Of a stretch of 64,000 nt of DNA, positions 54,843-63,198 are shown in pieces. Below the pieces are notes generated by a model, which searched no databases, was not told the DNA's origin, and saw only the letters and a program-made list of their open reading frames with translations. This DNA is from Sphingopyxis sp. GW247-27LB (GTDB lineage Bacteria > Pseudomonadota > Alphaproteobacteria > Sphingomonadales > Sphingomonadaceae). The stretch lies in the NCBI RefSeq assembly GCF_002277025.1, contig NZ_NIWD01000002.1, positions 237,339-301,338 of the forward strand. The letters run 5' to 3'. The position numbers and the translations under genes were made by a program. The first letter of the stretch is position 1. Each line of letters opens with the position of its first letter.

Positions 54843-56246
54843 ATGGCGATCGAACTGAAGATGCCGGCACTGTCGCCGACGATGGAAGAAGGCACGCTCG
54901 CCAAGTGGCTCGTCAAGGAAGGCGACACGGTCAAATCGGGCGATATCCTCGCCGAGATCGAGACCGACAAGGCGACGATGGAGTTCGAGGCGATCGACGA
55001 AGGCACGATCGCGTCGATTCTGGTTCCCGAAGGCACCGATAATGTGAAGGTCGGCACCGTGATCGCGACGATCGCGGGCGAGGGGGAGGAGGCGGCTCCG
55101 GCGCCCGCTCCCGCTCCCGCCAAGAACGTCGCCCCAGCGGAAGCCGGGGCCGCTCCCGAAGCCGCTCCGACGCCAGCAGCCCCCGCCTCCGCGAGCGCGC
55201 CGGTCAAGGCGCCAGCCCCCGCCGAACGCGCATCCGACCCCGCGATCCCCGCCGGCACCGCGATGCAGCGGCTCACCGTGCGCGAGGCGCTGCGCGATGC
55301 GATGGCCGAGGAGATGCGGAAGGACGACCGCATCTTCGTGATGGGCGAGGAGGTCGCCGAATATCAGGGCGCCTACAAGGTCACCCAGGGTCTGCTCGAC
55401 GAATTCGGCGACAAGCGCGTCGTCGACACGCCGATCACCGAATATGGCTTTGCAGGGCTCGGCACCGGCGCGGCGATGGGCGGGCTTCGCCCGATCATCG
55501 AGTTCATGACCTTCAACTTCGCGATGCAGGCGATCGACCACATCATCAACTCGGCGGCGAAGACCAACTATATGTCGGGCGGCCAGATGCGCTGCCCGAT
55601 CGTGTTCCGCGGCCCCAATGGCGCGGCGAGCCGCGTCGCGGCGCAGCACAGCCAGAATTACGCGCCCTGGTATGCGAGCGTCCCCGGCCTGATCGTGATC
55701 TCGCCCTATGACGCCGCCGATGCGAAGGGGCTCCTGAAGGCCGCGATCCGCAGCGAGGATCCGGTCGTGTTCCTCGAGAACGAGCTGCTCTACGGCCGCA
55801 GCTTCGACGTGCCCGAGGTCGAGGATTTCGTGCTGCCGATCGGCAAGGCGCGGATCATGCGCGAAGGGACCGACGTTACCATCGTCAGCTATTCGATCGG
55901 TGTCGGGCTCGCGCTCGAAGCGGCCGACGCGCTGGCGGGCGAGGGGATCGAGGCCGAGGTCATCGACCTTCGCACCCTGCGCCCGCTCGACACCGCGACG
56001 GTGCTCGCGAGCCTCAAGAAGACCAACCGCCTCGTGATCGTCGAGGAAGGCTGGCCGACCTGCTCGATCGCCAGCGAACTCGCGATGGTCGCGATGGAGC
56101 AGGGCTTCGACGACCTCGACGCGCCGGTCACCCGCGTGTGCAACGAGGACGTGCCCCTGCCCTACGCCGCCAATCTCGAAAAGGCGGCGCTGGTCGACAC
56201 CCCGCGCGTGATCGCGGCGGTGAAGGCGGTCACCAACCGCGGCTAA
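54843..56246 (+). CDS. pdhB: Pyruvate dehydrogenase E1 component, beta subunit, with N-terminal lipoyl domain
   Basis: A 467-residue subunit. Residues 1-80 are a lipoyl domain with Lys43 in [14 protein letters not shown] Pro/Ala linker (about 82-130) leads to the transketolase-like core: [31 protein letters not shown] and the C-terminal [14 protein letters not shown] end ([16 protein letters not shown]). Lipoyl domains are usual on E2; the E1-beta form is known from alphaproteobacteria. E2 and E3 are not in the window. Confidence 0.96.
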   Translation: MAIELKMPALSPTMEEGTLAKWLVKEGDTVKSGDILAEIETDKATMEFEAIDEGTIASILVPEGTDNVKVGTVIATIAGEGEEAAPAPAPAPAKNVAPAEAGAAPEAAPTPAAPASASAPVKAPAPAERASDPAIPAGTAMQRLTVREALRDAMAEEMRKDDRIFVMGEEVAEYQGAYKVTQGLLDEFGDKRVVDTPITEYGFAGLGTGAAMGGLRPIIEFMTFNFAMQAIDHIINSAAKTNYMSGGQMRCPIVFRGPNGAASRVAAQHSQNYAPWYASVPGLIVISPYDAADAKGLLKAAIRSEDPVVFLENELLYGRSFDVPEVEDFVLPIGKARIMREGTDVTIVSYSIGVGLALEAADALAGEGIEAEVIDLRTLRPLDTATVLASLKKTNRLVIVEEGWPTCSIASELAMVAMEQGFDDLDAPVTRVCNEDVPLPYAANLEKAALVDTPRVIAAVKAVTNRG

Positions 56247-56252
56247 CGTCCT

Positions 56253-56344
56253 CGTCATTGCGAGGAGCGAAGCGACGAAGCAATCCCCAGCCATCGGTCT
56301 ACAGGTCGCCGGCTGGAGATTGCTTCGCTGCGCTCGCAATGACG
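56253..56344. repeat. Palindromic intergenic repeat, family A, copy 3
   Basis: The ends are CGTCATTGCGAG and CTCGCAATGACG. The interior CCAGCCATCGGTCTACAGGT differs from copies 1 and 2, so the conserved part is the two arms. It follows pdhB and precedes the squalene-synthase-like gene. Confidence 0.85.
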
Positions 56345-56369
56345 GTAATGGGATGATAGCGCGTCCCGG

Positions 56370-57011
56370 ATGAACCGCACCGCTGAATCCGAACCCAGCC
56401 TCACCCCCGACCTCCGCGATCCACGCGTGACGGTCGCGGTGCCGCGCGAACGCCGCGCGGCGCTCGCGACGCTGTGGGCGCTCGCCGAGCGGCTGACGAA
56501 GCTGCTCCATGACGCGCGCGAGCCGCTGATCGGGCAGATCAAGCTCGCCTGGTGGCGCGACATGCTGGCGCTGCTCGCGAGCGACCCCGCCGCGCTACCC
56601 AAGGGCGAGCCGCTGCTCGCCGAACTGCAAGCGAGCTGGGCGGGGCAGGGCGGGCTCGGCGCCCTCGCCGACGCTGCCGAGGCGATGCTGCTCGCCGAAA
56701 GCGGCGAGGCGCGGCGCGATGCGGCGAAGGCCTTCGGTGCTGCGCTGTTCGGTCTCTCGGGCGGCGCGGAAACCGCCGGAAACCGCTGGGGCCTGGTCTG
56801 GGGCGCCGCCTTGCAGGAGGACGAAACCGCGGCGCGCGACCTGTTCGCGGCCGCGCGTGCCGAACCCGCGCCGCCGCGCGCCGCCTTCGCCGGAGCGCGC
56901 GCGCTGCTGATGCTCGATCGCTGGGCGGGCGGCATCGCGGCGCGCGGCGGCGAGCGGCGCTGGCGGCGCGAAGGACTGCTGCTGCTGCGGATCGGGCTCA
57001 TCGGCCGCTGA
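56370..57011 (+). CDS. Divergent squalene/phytoene-synthase-family protein
   Basis: A 213-residue helical protein. GQIKLAWWRDML (about residues 53-64) and RERRAALATLWALAERL are typical of the short family of squalene/phytoene-synthase-like proteins that includes mitochondrial NDUFAF6. The two DxxxD metal-binding motifs of true synthases are not seen, so a catalytic role is doubtful. In alphaproteobacteria such genes may help complex I assembly (inference). Confidence 0.7.
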   Translation: MNRTAESEPSLTPDLRDPRVTVAVPRERRAALATLWALAERLTKLLHDAREPLIGQIKLAWWRDMLALLASDPAALPKGEPLLAELQASWAGQGGLGALADAAEAMLLAESGEARRDAAKAFGAALFGLSGGAETAGNRWGLVWGAALQEDETAARDLFAAARAEPAPPRAAFAGARALLMLDRWAGGIAARGGERRWRREGLLLLRIGLIGR

Positions 57012-57096
57012 TCGAATAAAATGCGCCGGGGGTGGAAATGGCGCCGCCGAACATCTATCTTGCGCGGTACAGAAATAGGGTCGCAGGGGACATTGC

Positions 57097-57810
57097 ATGT
57101 TCAACGGGCTGGTCGCCTATCTCGATTCGATCAAGGCGCGCGACCCTGCGCCGCGGTCGCGTTGGGAGATCCTCCTCTATCCGGGGCTGCTCGCGGTCGG
57201 CATGCACCGCGTCGCGCACTGGCTGTTCGAGGCCGACCTGTTTTTCCTCGCGCGCTTCGTCAATCATCTGGCGCGCTGGCTGACCGGGATCGACATCCAT
57301 CCGGGCGCGAAGATCGGCCGCCACCTGTTCATCGACCACGGCTTTGGCGTCGTCATCGGCGAAACGGCTGAGATCGGCGACAATGTCTCCATCTATCAGG
57401 ACGTGACGCTCGGCGGCACCGATCCCGCGAACGGCATCGGCGGCAAGCGCCATCCGACGCTCGCCGACGACGTCATCGTCGGGTCGGGCGCGCAGATATT
57501 GGGCCCGGTGACCGTCCACGAACGCGCGCGCGTCGGCGCCAATGCGGTGGTGACCAAGGACGTGCCCGAAGGCGCGGTGATGGTCGGCATCCCGGCGCGC
57601 TCGACGCTGGTCGACGCCGCCGAATATGCGCGCGAGTTCGTGCCCTATGGCACGCCGTGCAGCGAGACCTTCGACCCCGCGACGCAGAAGATCGAGATTC
57701 TCCAGTGCCAGCTCGAACAGATGCAGAAACAGCTCGCGGCGCTGATCGCCGAACGCGATGCCGAGGGCGACGACGCGCCGCGGCGCAAAGGGAGCCGGAA
57801 TCGCGCCTAG
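57097..57810 (+). CDS. cysE: Serine O-acetyltransferase (EpsC/CysE type)
   Basis: A 237-residue acetyltransferase making O-acetylserine, the first step of cysteine synthesis. The left-handed beta-helix has hexapeptide repeats from DIHPGAKIGRHLFIDHGFG to GAQILGPVTVHERARVGANAVV, with catalytic His in FIDHGFGVVIGE. A C-terminal helical tail (EILQCQLEQMQKQLAALIAE) is present. The shorter N-terminus is the EpsC type. Its TAG stop overlaps the terminal base of the structured element that follows. Confidence 0.94.
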   Translation: MFNGLVAYLDSIKARDPAPRSRWEILLYPGLLAVGMHRVAHWLFEADLFFLARFVNHLARWLTGIDIHPGAKIGRHLFIDHGFGVVIGETAEIGDNVSIYQDVTLGGTDPANGIGGKRHPTLADDVIVGSGAQILGPVTVHERARVGANAVVTKDVPEGAVMVGIPARSTLVDAAEYAREFVPYGTPCSETFDPATQKIEILQCQLEQMQKQLAALIAERDAEGDDAPRRKGSRNRA

Positions 57811-58073
57811 GGTCAGAATCCATTCATTGCGCGTTCGAGGTTTGAAGCGATTTTGTTCAGGGCGAGGAAGCGAGGCGCAGGCATATGAGAATATTCCAAG
57901 GCTCGCTGACGCGGCCATGGACAAAATCGGTCAAATCCCGAAGGGACGCCGAAATGGCTTCGATCTCGGCTTCGGGCGGCTTTGCGGGTAGAACCACTAC
58001 CCGCTGCATCCGCCCGAAGCCGATATCTTCGCCATTTCGACGCCTCGAACGCGCAATGAATGGATTCTGACCC
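57810..58073. repeat. 264-bp structured element with 31-bp perfect terminal inverted repeats
   Basis: The left end begins GGGTCAGAATCCATTCATTG and the right end is its exact reverse complement over 31 bp, to the CGAGG/CCTCG limit. Inside are further nested stems: CGATTTTGT with ACAAAATCG, CGAAATGG with CCATTTCG plus GGCTTCGGGCGG with CCGCCCGAAGCC, and a small GCGGGTA/TACCCGC hairpin. There is no transposase. It begins on the cysE stop and ends 2 bp before the likely GTG of the DUF2794 gene. It looks like a MITE or a mobile structured RNA/REP-type element; no target duplication is obvious. Confidence 0.85.
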
Positions 58074-58074
58074 T

Positions 58075-58422
58075 GTGGGAACGGTCACGCCCTGGCCGCA
58101 CAATCCGCGGACCATCCCGCTGCAGACCGGCTTCGCCCGGCACGAACTGACCCGCATCCTCGACCTTTACGGCCGCATGGTCGCGGCGGGGAAGTGGCGC
58201 GACTATGCGATGGATTTCCAGCGCGACGTCGCGACCTTCTCGGCCTTTCGCCGTACCGCCGAGCGCCCCGAATATCGCATCGAAAAACGCCCCGCCTTGC
58301 GGAGCCGCCAGGGCATGTGGGCGCTGGTCTCCGAAGGCGGGGCGATCTTGAAGCGCGGGGACGAGCTTTCGAATGTGCTCGCCCCCGTCGAACGCAAGCT
58401 TATGAAGCTGGTTGGGGGCTGA
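58075..58422 (+). CDS. DUF2794-family protein
   Basis: A 115-residue cytoplasmic protein of the alphaproteobacterial DUF2794 family: HELTRILDLYGRMVAAGKWRDYAMDF and the C-terminal half AERPEYRIEKRPALRSRQGMWALVSEGG. Function unknown. The start is probably the GTG at 58075 (VGTVTPWPHNPR); an ATG at 58060 is inside the repeat and would add five residues (MDSDP), so the element may have changed the original start. The 3' end overlaps the convergent membrane protein gene by 23 bp. Confidence 0.82.
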   Translation: MGTVTPWPHNPRTIPLQTGFARHELTRILDLYGRMVAAGKWRDYAMDFQRDVATFSAFRRTAERPEYRIEKRPALRSRQGMWALVSEGGAILKRGDELSNVLAPVERKLMKLVGG

Positions 58423-59467
58423 TCGTCGCCGGCAGCTGGCTCGCCAGATTGGCGGGCAGCACCCCGACCACCGCCGCGCGGGCGTTCTGCCAGAAGGCCG
58501 AGAGCAGCAGCAGCGCCGAACCGATCACGAAAGCGGTCAGCGCGACGTTGAGCTCGACCGCGCCAAAGGTCTGGAACAGCTGGGTCAGCGCGAACAGCAC
58601 ATAGGCGAGCGCCGAGACGAGCAGCGCGCGGCGGTCGATCGCCAGCGCGACCAACCCGAACAGAACATAGATGCCGACCACCAGCACCGCCGCGCCGCTC
58701 GAGATATTGTCGCCCTGCGTCACGCCGAGCAGGTGGAAGATCGGGTGCGCGATCATCGGCGCGGCGAGCAGGTGGAGCCAGAAGGCGACGTCGCTGCGAC
58801 GCGTCTGACGCACCCGGTCGCTGCGATCCCACCACATGGCGATCGTGAAGACCCCGAGTCCGGCGACGAGCACCAGCGACATCAGCAGGTCGACATTGGG
58901 CTTGTCGGCGCCGCCGACCACCGCGAGGATCAGCGCGATCGCGGTCCCGGCGAGCGCGGCGCTGCCCGCGGCGACGGTGATCGGCACCATGAAACGCTTC
59001 CAGTGCAGCCAGGTCGCGGCCGCGGTGATCAGCGCCATCGCCGCGGCGACAATCGCGATCACCGATTCGTCGGGATGGCGGCCGAAAATATCTTCGCCAT
59101 GCTTGACGAGAAAGCCGATCATCGAACCGAGCACGCCGCCGGCAAAGGCGAGGACGAGGACGATGCTGGGAAGCGCCATGCGGCGCTGGCGGGTGAAATA
59201 TTCGGCGAGGCCCCACGCCGTGGCGGCGACGCCGACGCCGGCGAGCGCCGGATGGATCGAATCGCCGATCCACGCCACCGCGACGAGCAGGATCACCGCC
59301 GCGATGCTGACGAAAATATCGTTGAATCCGGTGATGAGGCGGAAATGTTCCTCGTCCGCGCCGGGGGCGGAGCGGGCCGACGCGATGTGCGACCGGAAAG
59401 CCGCGGCGGCCTCCGGCGTCAACACTCTGGCATCGACCGCGGCTTGCAGGTCGCTTTCACTATACAT
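58400..59467 (-). CDS. Multi-pass inner-membrane protein of unknown function
   Basis: A 355-residue protein with a soluble N-terminus (about 1-45) and roughly nine to ten hydrophobic helices, for example FVSIAAVILLVAVAWIG, VIAIVAAAMALITAAATW and ALTAFVIGSALLLLSAFW. The overall layout resembles DUF2157 or DUF4401 proteins, but I cannot confirm it. An excellent promoter lies upstream. Ends inside the 3' part of the DUF2794 gene on the other strand. Confidence 0.8.
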   Translation of the reverse strand: MYSESDLQAAVDARVLTPEAAAAFRSHIASARSAPGADEEHFRLITGFNDIFVSIAAVILLVAVAWIGDSIHPALAGVGVAATAWGLAEYFTRQRRMALPSIVLVLAFAGGVLGSMIGFLVKHGEDIFGRHPDESVIAIVAAAMALITAAATWLHWKRFMVPITVAAGSAALAGTAIALILAVVGGADKPNVDLLMSLVLVAGLGVFTIAMWWDRSDRVRQTRRSDVAFWLHLLAAPMIAHPIFHLLGVTQGDNISSGAAVLVVGIYVLFGLVALAIDRRALLVSALAYVLFALTQLFQTFGAVELNVALTAFVIGSALLLLSAFWQNARAAVVGVLPANLASQLPATISPQPAS

Positions 59468-59507
59468 CGGGGTCGTCCTTCTAGACCGATCCCCTTGCCC
59501 CGCGGTG

Positions 59508-59536
59508 GTTATCGCATAGGCGTGTTAGTGTGTCAA
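59508..59536 (-). promoter_or_regulatory. Promoter of the multi-pass membrane protein gene
   Basis: On the minus strand a perfect TTGACA (59536-59531), a 17-bp spacer and GATAAC (59513-59508). The start would be about 35 bp upstream of the ATG. Confidence 0.55.
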
Positions 59537-59577
59537 TACAGTGTGTCGCCGGGTGGAGAGCGCAACTCCGCTCTCCT

Positions 59578-59606
59578 CGTCATGCTGAAACAAGTTCAGC
59601 ATGACG
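59578..59606. repeat. Perfect short hairpin repeat
   Basis: CGTCATGCTGAA and TTCAGCATGACG are perfect 12-base arms with the 5-base loop ACAAG. It has the form of common sphingomonad intergenic hairpins. It lies in the 211-bp gap between the membrane protein promoter and the SDR gene's stop. Confidence 0.85.
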
Positions 59607-59678
59607 ACATTATCGGGAGGTTGGGTTGACTGTATCAACCGTAACTCCAGGCCTCCGCTTGAACGACGGGCGGCTGAC

Positions 59679-60581
59679 TCACCCCAGCGCCTGCAACGCC
59701 TTCATCACGATCATCGACTGCTCGCTGCCCGACTGCGGGACGATCTCGCCATTGCGGTCGATGATCCTGTCCCACGCCGCCGCGATGCCTTCGGGAGTGC
59801 GCTCATCCTCGGGCAGCGCGACGCCGGGGGTCGCGGTGACATAGGCGGCGTGATAGGCGCCCGCGCCCGCGCCGACGATCATGTTGGTGGGGGCGTCCTC
59901 GCTGACGAGGAACAGCGCCGCGGGCACGACATTCTCCGGCGTGAACTTCTCGAACAGTTCGGGCGGGAAGATGTCCTCGGTCATCCGCGTCCCCGCGACC
60001 GGCGCGATCGTGTTGCAGCGGATATTGTATTTCGCGCCTTCGAGGTGGAGCGTCTTGGTCAGCCCCGCGAGCCCCAGCTTCGCGGCGCCGTAATTCGCCT
60101 GCCCGAAATTGCCGTAGAGCCCGGTCGACGAGGCGGTCATCAGGATGCGGCCATAGGCCTGCTCGCGCATCAGGTCCCACGCCGCCTTGGTGACGTTGGC
60201 GCTGCCGAGCAAATGGACCTGCACGACGAGGTTGAAATCCTCCATCGTCATCTTCGCGAAGCTCTTGTCGCGCAGGATGCCGGCGTTGTTGATCAGGATA
60301 TGGACGCCGCCCCATTCCTCTTTTGCGCGTGCCACCATCTCGGCCATATGATCATATTCGGTGACGCTGCCGCCGTTCGACATGGCGGTGCCGCCCTGGC
60401 TACGGATTTCCTCGACGACGGCCAGCGCCGCGTCCGAATGGCCGGTGCCGTCGCGCGCGCCGCCGAGGTCGTTGACGACCACCTTCGCCCCGCGCCGCGC
60501 CAGTTCGAGCGCATAGGCGCGGCCGAGGCCGCCGCCGGCGCCGGTCACGATGGCCACGCGTCCGTCAAAATTGATCGTCAT
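59679..60581 (-). CDS. SDR-family dehydrogenase, 17-beta-HSD4/3-hydroxyacyl-CoA-dehydrogenase type
   Basis: A 300-residue NAD(P)-dependent oxidoreductase. Gly-rich TGAGGGLGRAYALELARRGA and VVVNDLGGARDG are the cofactor site; NNAGILRD, Ser in TASSTGLYGNFGQA, and the Tyr164-x-x-x-Lys168 pair (NYGAAKLGLAGL) complete the active site. It resembles the N-terminal domain of peroxisomal multifunctional enzyme type 2, so acts on (3R)-hydroxyacyl-CoA or steroids. The short C-terminal tail suggests a stand-alone enzyme. It is divergent from the phosphate porin, sharing a 195-bp gap. Confidence 0.9.
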   Translation of the reverse strand: MTINFDGRVAIVTGAGGGLGRAYALELARRGAKVVVNDLGGARDGTGHSDAALAVVEEIRSQGGTAMSNGGSVTEYDHMAEMVARAKEEWGGVHILINNAGILRDKSFAKMTMEDFNLVVQVHLLGSANVTKAAWDLMREQAYGRILMTASSTGLYGNFGQANYGAAKLGLAGLTKTLHLEGAKYNIRCNTIAPVAGTRMTEDIFPPELFEKFTPENVVPAALFLVSEDAPTNMIVGAGAGAYHAAYVTATPGVALPEDERTPEGIAAAWDRIIDRNGEIVPQSGSEQSMIVMKALQALG

Positions 60582-60679
60582 GATGAACTCCCAAAGCAGG
60601 GCCCCGATGGGTTGCCCATGAAAACTGGCCCGTCCTTAGCCGTTCGCGGCGCGCTGGCAAGGGGCGAAAGAAATCGCGC

Positions 60680-60730
60680 CTGTCACCGAAATGTCACCCA
60701 ATTGACGTGCAACTGTCATCTATCGGTCAT
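60680..60730 (+). promoter_or_regulatory. Pho-box array upstream of the porin gene
   Basis: CTGTCACCGAAATGTCAC (60680-60697) and CTGTCATCTATCGGTCAT (60713-60730) both fit the PhoB pattern CTGTCAT-N4-CTGTCAT. The half-sites sit at 11-bp intervals (60680, 60691, a weak one at 60702, 60713, 60724). The array ends 46 bp before the porin ATG. Confidence 0.85.
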
Positions 60731-60776
60731 AACAGCGCCCCCAGATTGTCACCCTTACGCAATGGAGCAACACCGC

Positions 60777-62156
60777 ATGCGCACCCGCTTGACCGCCGCC
60801 CTGCTGGCGACGACGATGTTCGCGATGCCCGCCGAAGCGCATGCGCAGGCGATGAGCGCCGAGGAAGCGGCGTCGCTGCGCGCCGAGCTCGCGGCGCTGC
60901 GCGCCAAGGTCGAGACGCTCGAAGCCCGGCTCGACGCTGCGCAGACCGCGCCCGCTCCGGCGCCGGCATCGTCGCTGGCGCCCCCACCGGCGCCCGCCCC
61001 CGGCACTCCGCCGGTGACCGCGAAGCCCGCGACCGAGATCGCGTGGAAAGGCGCGCCCGAGATCAGGACCGCCGACGGCTGGAGCTTCAAGCCGCGCGGC
61101 CGGGTGCAGATCGACATCGCGGGGGTCGACGCGCCCGACGGCGCCGGTATCCGAAGCGGCCTCGCGACCGAGTTCCGCCGCGTCTATCTGGGCGTCGACG
61201 GCAAGATTCCCGGCGGCTTTTCCTACCGCGTCGAGGCCGATGTCGCGAACAATGCGGTCGAGCTGACCGACGTCTATTTCACCTATGGCACGGGCCCGCT
61301 CTCGGTCACCGTGGGGCAGGTCAAGCCCTTCTGGTCGCTCGACGAGATGACGAGCGACCTGTTCACCAGCGCGATGGAGCGCGCGGCCTTTTCGCAGGCG
61401 TTCGGCTTCGAACGCCGCGTCGGCCTGTCGGCGCAATACAAGCGCGGCGCGGTGCTGCTGCAGGGCGGGGTGTTCGGGGCGAACGCCCGCGACCTGCTCG
61501 ACGACGACAATCGCAGCATGAGCGTCGACGGGCGCGCGGTGTGGATGCCGAAGCTGGGTGACGTGCAATTGCACCTCGGCGGCTCGCTGCATCTGCGCGA
61601 CCTCGGCAATCCCGCGGCGACCGTCCGCTACCGGGCGCGACCCTTCGCCCACACGACCGACGTGCGCCTCGTCGACACGGGCGAGCTCGACGCCAAGGGC
61701 GAACGCGGCATGGGGCTGGAGGCCGCGGTGATCGCGGGGCCGTTCCATGCGGCGGGCGAGGGCTATTGGCAGACGGTCCAGCGCCGCGCGTCGGTCGACC
61801 CGACCTATTTCGGCGGCTATGCCGAGGTCGGCATGGTGCTGACCCCCGGCGACCGCCGCGGCTACAAGGACGGCGCCTTCGACCGGCTCAAGCCCTCGAA
61901 GCCGATCACCGAGGGCGGCATCGGCGCGATCGAGCTCAACGCGCGCTACGACCATCTCGACCTCAACGACGCGGGGCTTGTCGGCGGCCGCCAGCAGGCG
62001 GCGCTGCTTTCGCTGGTCTGGGCGCCGATCGACTATATCCGCCTGACCGCCAACTACGGCAAGCTATGGATCGACGACGCCCGCGTCGCGACCGCGACGG
62101 GCGACCGGGATTATACCGCCGACACCTTCGGGCTGCGGACGCAGATCGACTTCTGA
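60777..62156 (+). CDS. Phosphate-selective porin OprP/OprO-like
   Basis: A 459-residue outer-membrane porin. The ATG at 60777 follows GGAG with 9-bp spacing and opens a signal peptide ending AEAHAQA. A coiled-coil segment (AEEAASLRAELAALRAKVETLEARLD) and a Pro-rich linker precede the barrel, which holds the OprO_OprP features RRVYLGVDGKIPGGFSYRVEAD, VGQVKPFWSLDEMTSDLFTSAMERAAF and FGFERRVGLSAQYKRG, ending in the canonical Phe (LRTQIDF). Pho boxes upstream and phoB/phoU/pstB next door show it is part of the phosphate-starvation response. Confidence 0.93.
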   Translation: MRTRLTAALLATTMFAMPAEAHAQAMSAEEAASLRAELAALRAKVETLEARLDAAQTAPAPAPASSLAPPPAPAPGTPPVTAKPATEIAWKGAPEIRTADGWSFKPRGRVQIDIAGVDAPDGAGIRSGLATEFRRVYLGVDGKIPGGFSYRVEADVANNAVELTDVYFTYGTGPLSVTVGQVKPFWSLDEMTSDLFTSAMERAAFSQAFGFERRVGLSAQYKRGAVLLQGGVFGANARDLLDDDNRSMSVDGRAVWMPKLGDVQLHLGGSLHLRDLGNPAATVRYRARPFAHTTDVRLVDTGELDAKGERGMGLEAAVIAGPFHAAGEGYWQTVQRRASVDPTYFGGYAEVGMVLTPGDRRGYKDGAFDRLKPSKPITEGGIGAIELNARYDHLDLNDAGLVGGRQQAALLSLVWAPIDYIRLTANYGKLWIDDARVATATGDRDYTADTFGLRTQIDF

Positions 62157-62206
62157 TCGGGGCGACTTTGGGGGTGGGGAGCTGTGGTCTGAAGGTTGAT
62201 TTGATG

Positions 62207-62322
62207 CCCCCTCCCGCAGGCGGGAGGGGCAGCGAGGCTTGGCAGCTTGCTGCCTAGCCGCAGCGGGGTGGGCTCTTGCCCCGTCGCTGCCCACCCCCGA
62301 CCCCTCCCGCCTGCGGGAGGGG
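62207..62322. repeat. Palindromic intergenic repeat, family C, copy 3
   Basis: CCCCTCCCGCAGGCGGGAGG forms a hairpin, and the right end is its inverse. In between are CAGCTTGCTG and a GGGGTGGG/CCCACCCC pair. Together with the next repeat it fills the 343-bp gap between the porin and phoB, where I see no gene. Confidence 0.85.
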
Positions 62323-62357
62323 AGATGAATGACCGCAATCGGTCGGTTTTAGACATT

Positions 62358-62449
62358 CGTCACCCCGGACTTGATCCGGGGTCCCGCTAGATACCGAAGC
62401 CAGTCGATGCCTCAAAAAAGCGGGACCCCGGATCAAGTCCGGGGTGACG
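62358..62449. repeat. Palindromic intergenic repeat, family B, copy 2
   Basis: CGTCACCCCGGACTTGATCC at the left and its inverse at the right (GGATCAAGTCCGGGGTGACG) are perfect 20-base arms, continued by GGGTCCCGC/GCGGGACCC. The other copy is at 28248-28320. Confidence 0.9.
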
Positions 62450-62499
62450 AGCAGAGAAACCCGGCTTTTTGGTTTATTGTCGCCGGGCCTCGCGAACCT

Positions 62500-63198
62500 T
62501 CAGACGCTCTTCCCCGCGTCGAGCGCATAGCCCGCCGAGCGCACGGTGCGGATGATGTCCGCGGTGCCGGGCAGGTTGATCGCTTTGCGCAGCCGCCGGA
62601 TGTGGACGTCGACGGTGCGCAGCTCGATGTCGCTGTCCTGGCCCCAGACGCTGTCGAGCAATTGCCCGCGCGAGAAGACGCGGCCCGGATGCTCCATGAA
62701 ATGGCGCAGCAGGCGGAATTCGGTCGGGCCCATCGCGACGATCTGGCCGCCGCGCACCACCTTGTGCGCGACCGAATCGAGCTCGATGTCGGCATAGCTC
62801 AGCATCTCGCCGGCGAGCGCGGGGCGAAGGCGGCGGAGCACCGCCTGGACGCGCGCGACCAGTTCGCGCGGGCTGAACGGCTTGGTCACATAATCGTCGG
62901 CGCCGGTTTCGAGGCCGCGGATGCGGTCCTCCTCCTCGCCGCGCGCGGTGAGCATGATGATCGGGACGTTCGCCGACTTGGAGTTGCGGCGCAGGCGCCG
63001 GCACACCTCGATGCCCGGCAGGCTCTCGATCATCCAGTCGAGCAGGACGATGTCGGGAACGCGTTCCTCGACCAGGACGAGCGCCTGCTCGCCGTCGGGG
63101 GTCTGGCGAACCGAAAAGCCCTCGCGCGCGAAATGCCAGACGATGAGTTCGGCGATCGCCTCGTCATCCTCGATCAGCAGGAGGTCGGGCTGCGGCAT
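62500..63198 (-). CDS. phoB: Phosphate regulon response regulator PhoB
   Basis: A 232-residue OmpR-type regulator. The receiver has the acidic pair in IEDDEA, phospho-acceptor Asp54 in IVLLDWMIES, Thr in MLTARGEEEDRIRG and Lys in VTKPFSPREL. The usual proline four residues after the Asp (DWMLP) is Glu58 here. The winged helix contains GPTEFRLLRHFMEHPGRVFSRGQLLDSVWG and DVHIRRLRKAI. The ATG overlaps the stop of phoU (TGATG). It should bind the Pho boxes at 60680-60730. The sensor PhoR is not in the window. Confidence 0.95.
   Translation of the reverse strand: MPQPDLLLIEDDEAIAELIVWHFAREGFSVRQTPDGEQALVLVEERVPDIVLLDWMIESLPGIEVCRRLRRNSKSANVPIIMLTARGEEEDRIRGLETGADDYVTKPFSPRELVARVQAVLRRLRPALAGEMLSYADIELDSVAHKVVRGGQIVAMGPTEFRLLRHFMEHPGRVFSRGQLLDSVWGQDSDIELRTVDVHIRRLRKAINLPGTADIIRTVRSAGYALDAGKSV

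Noticed and set aside
59624..59646. GGTTGA/TCAACC palindrome as an operator
   Set aside because: It lies after the SDR stop and before no gene start, so a regulatory role is not supported.
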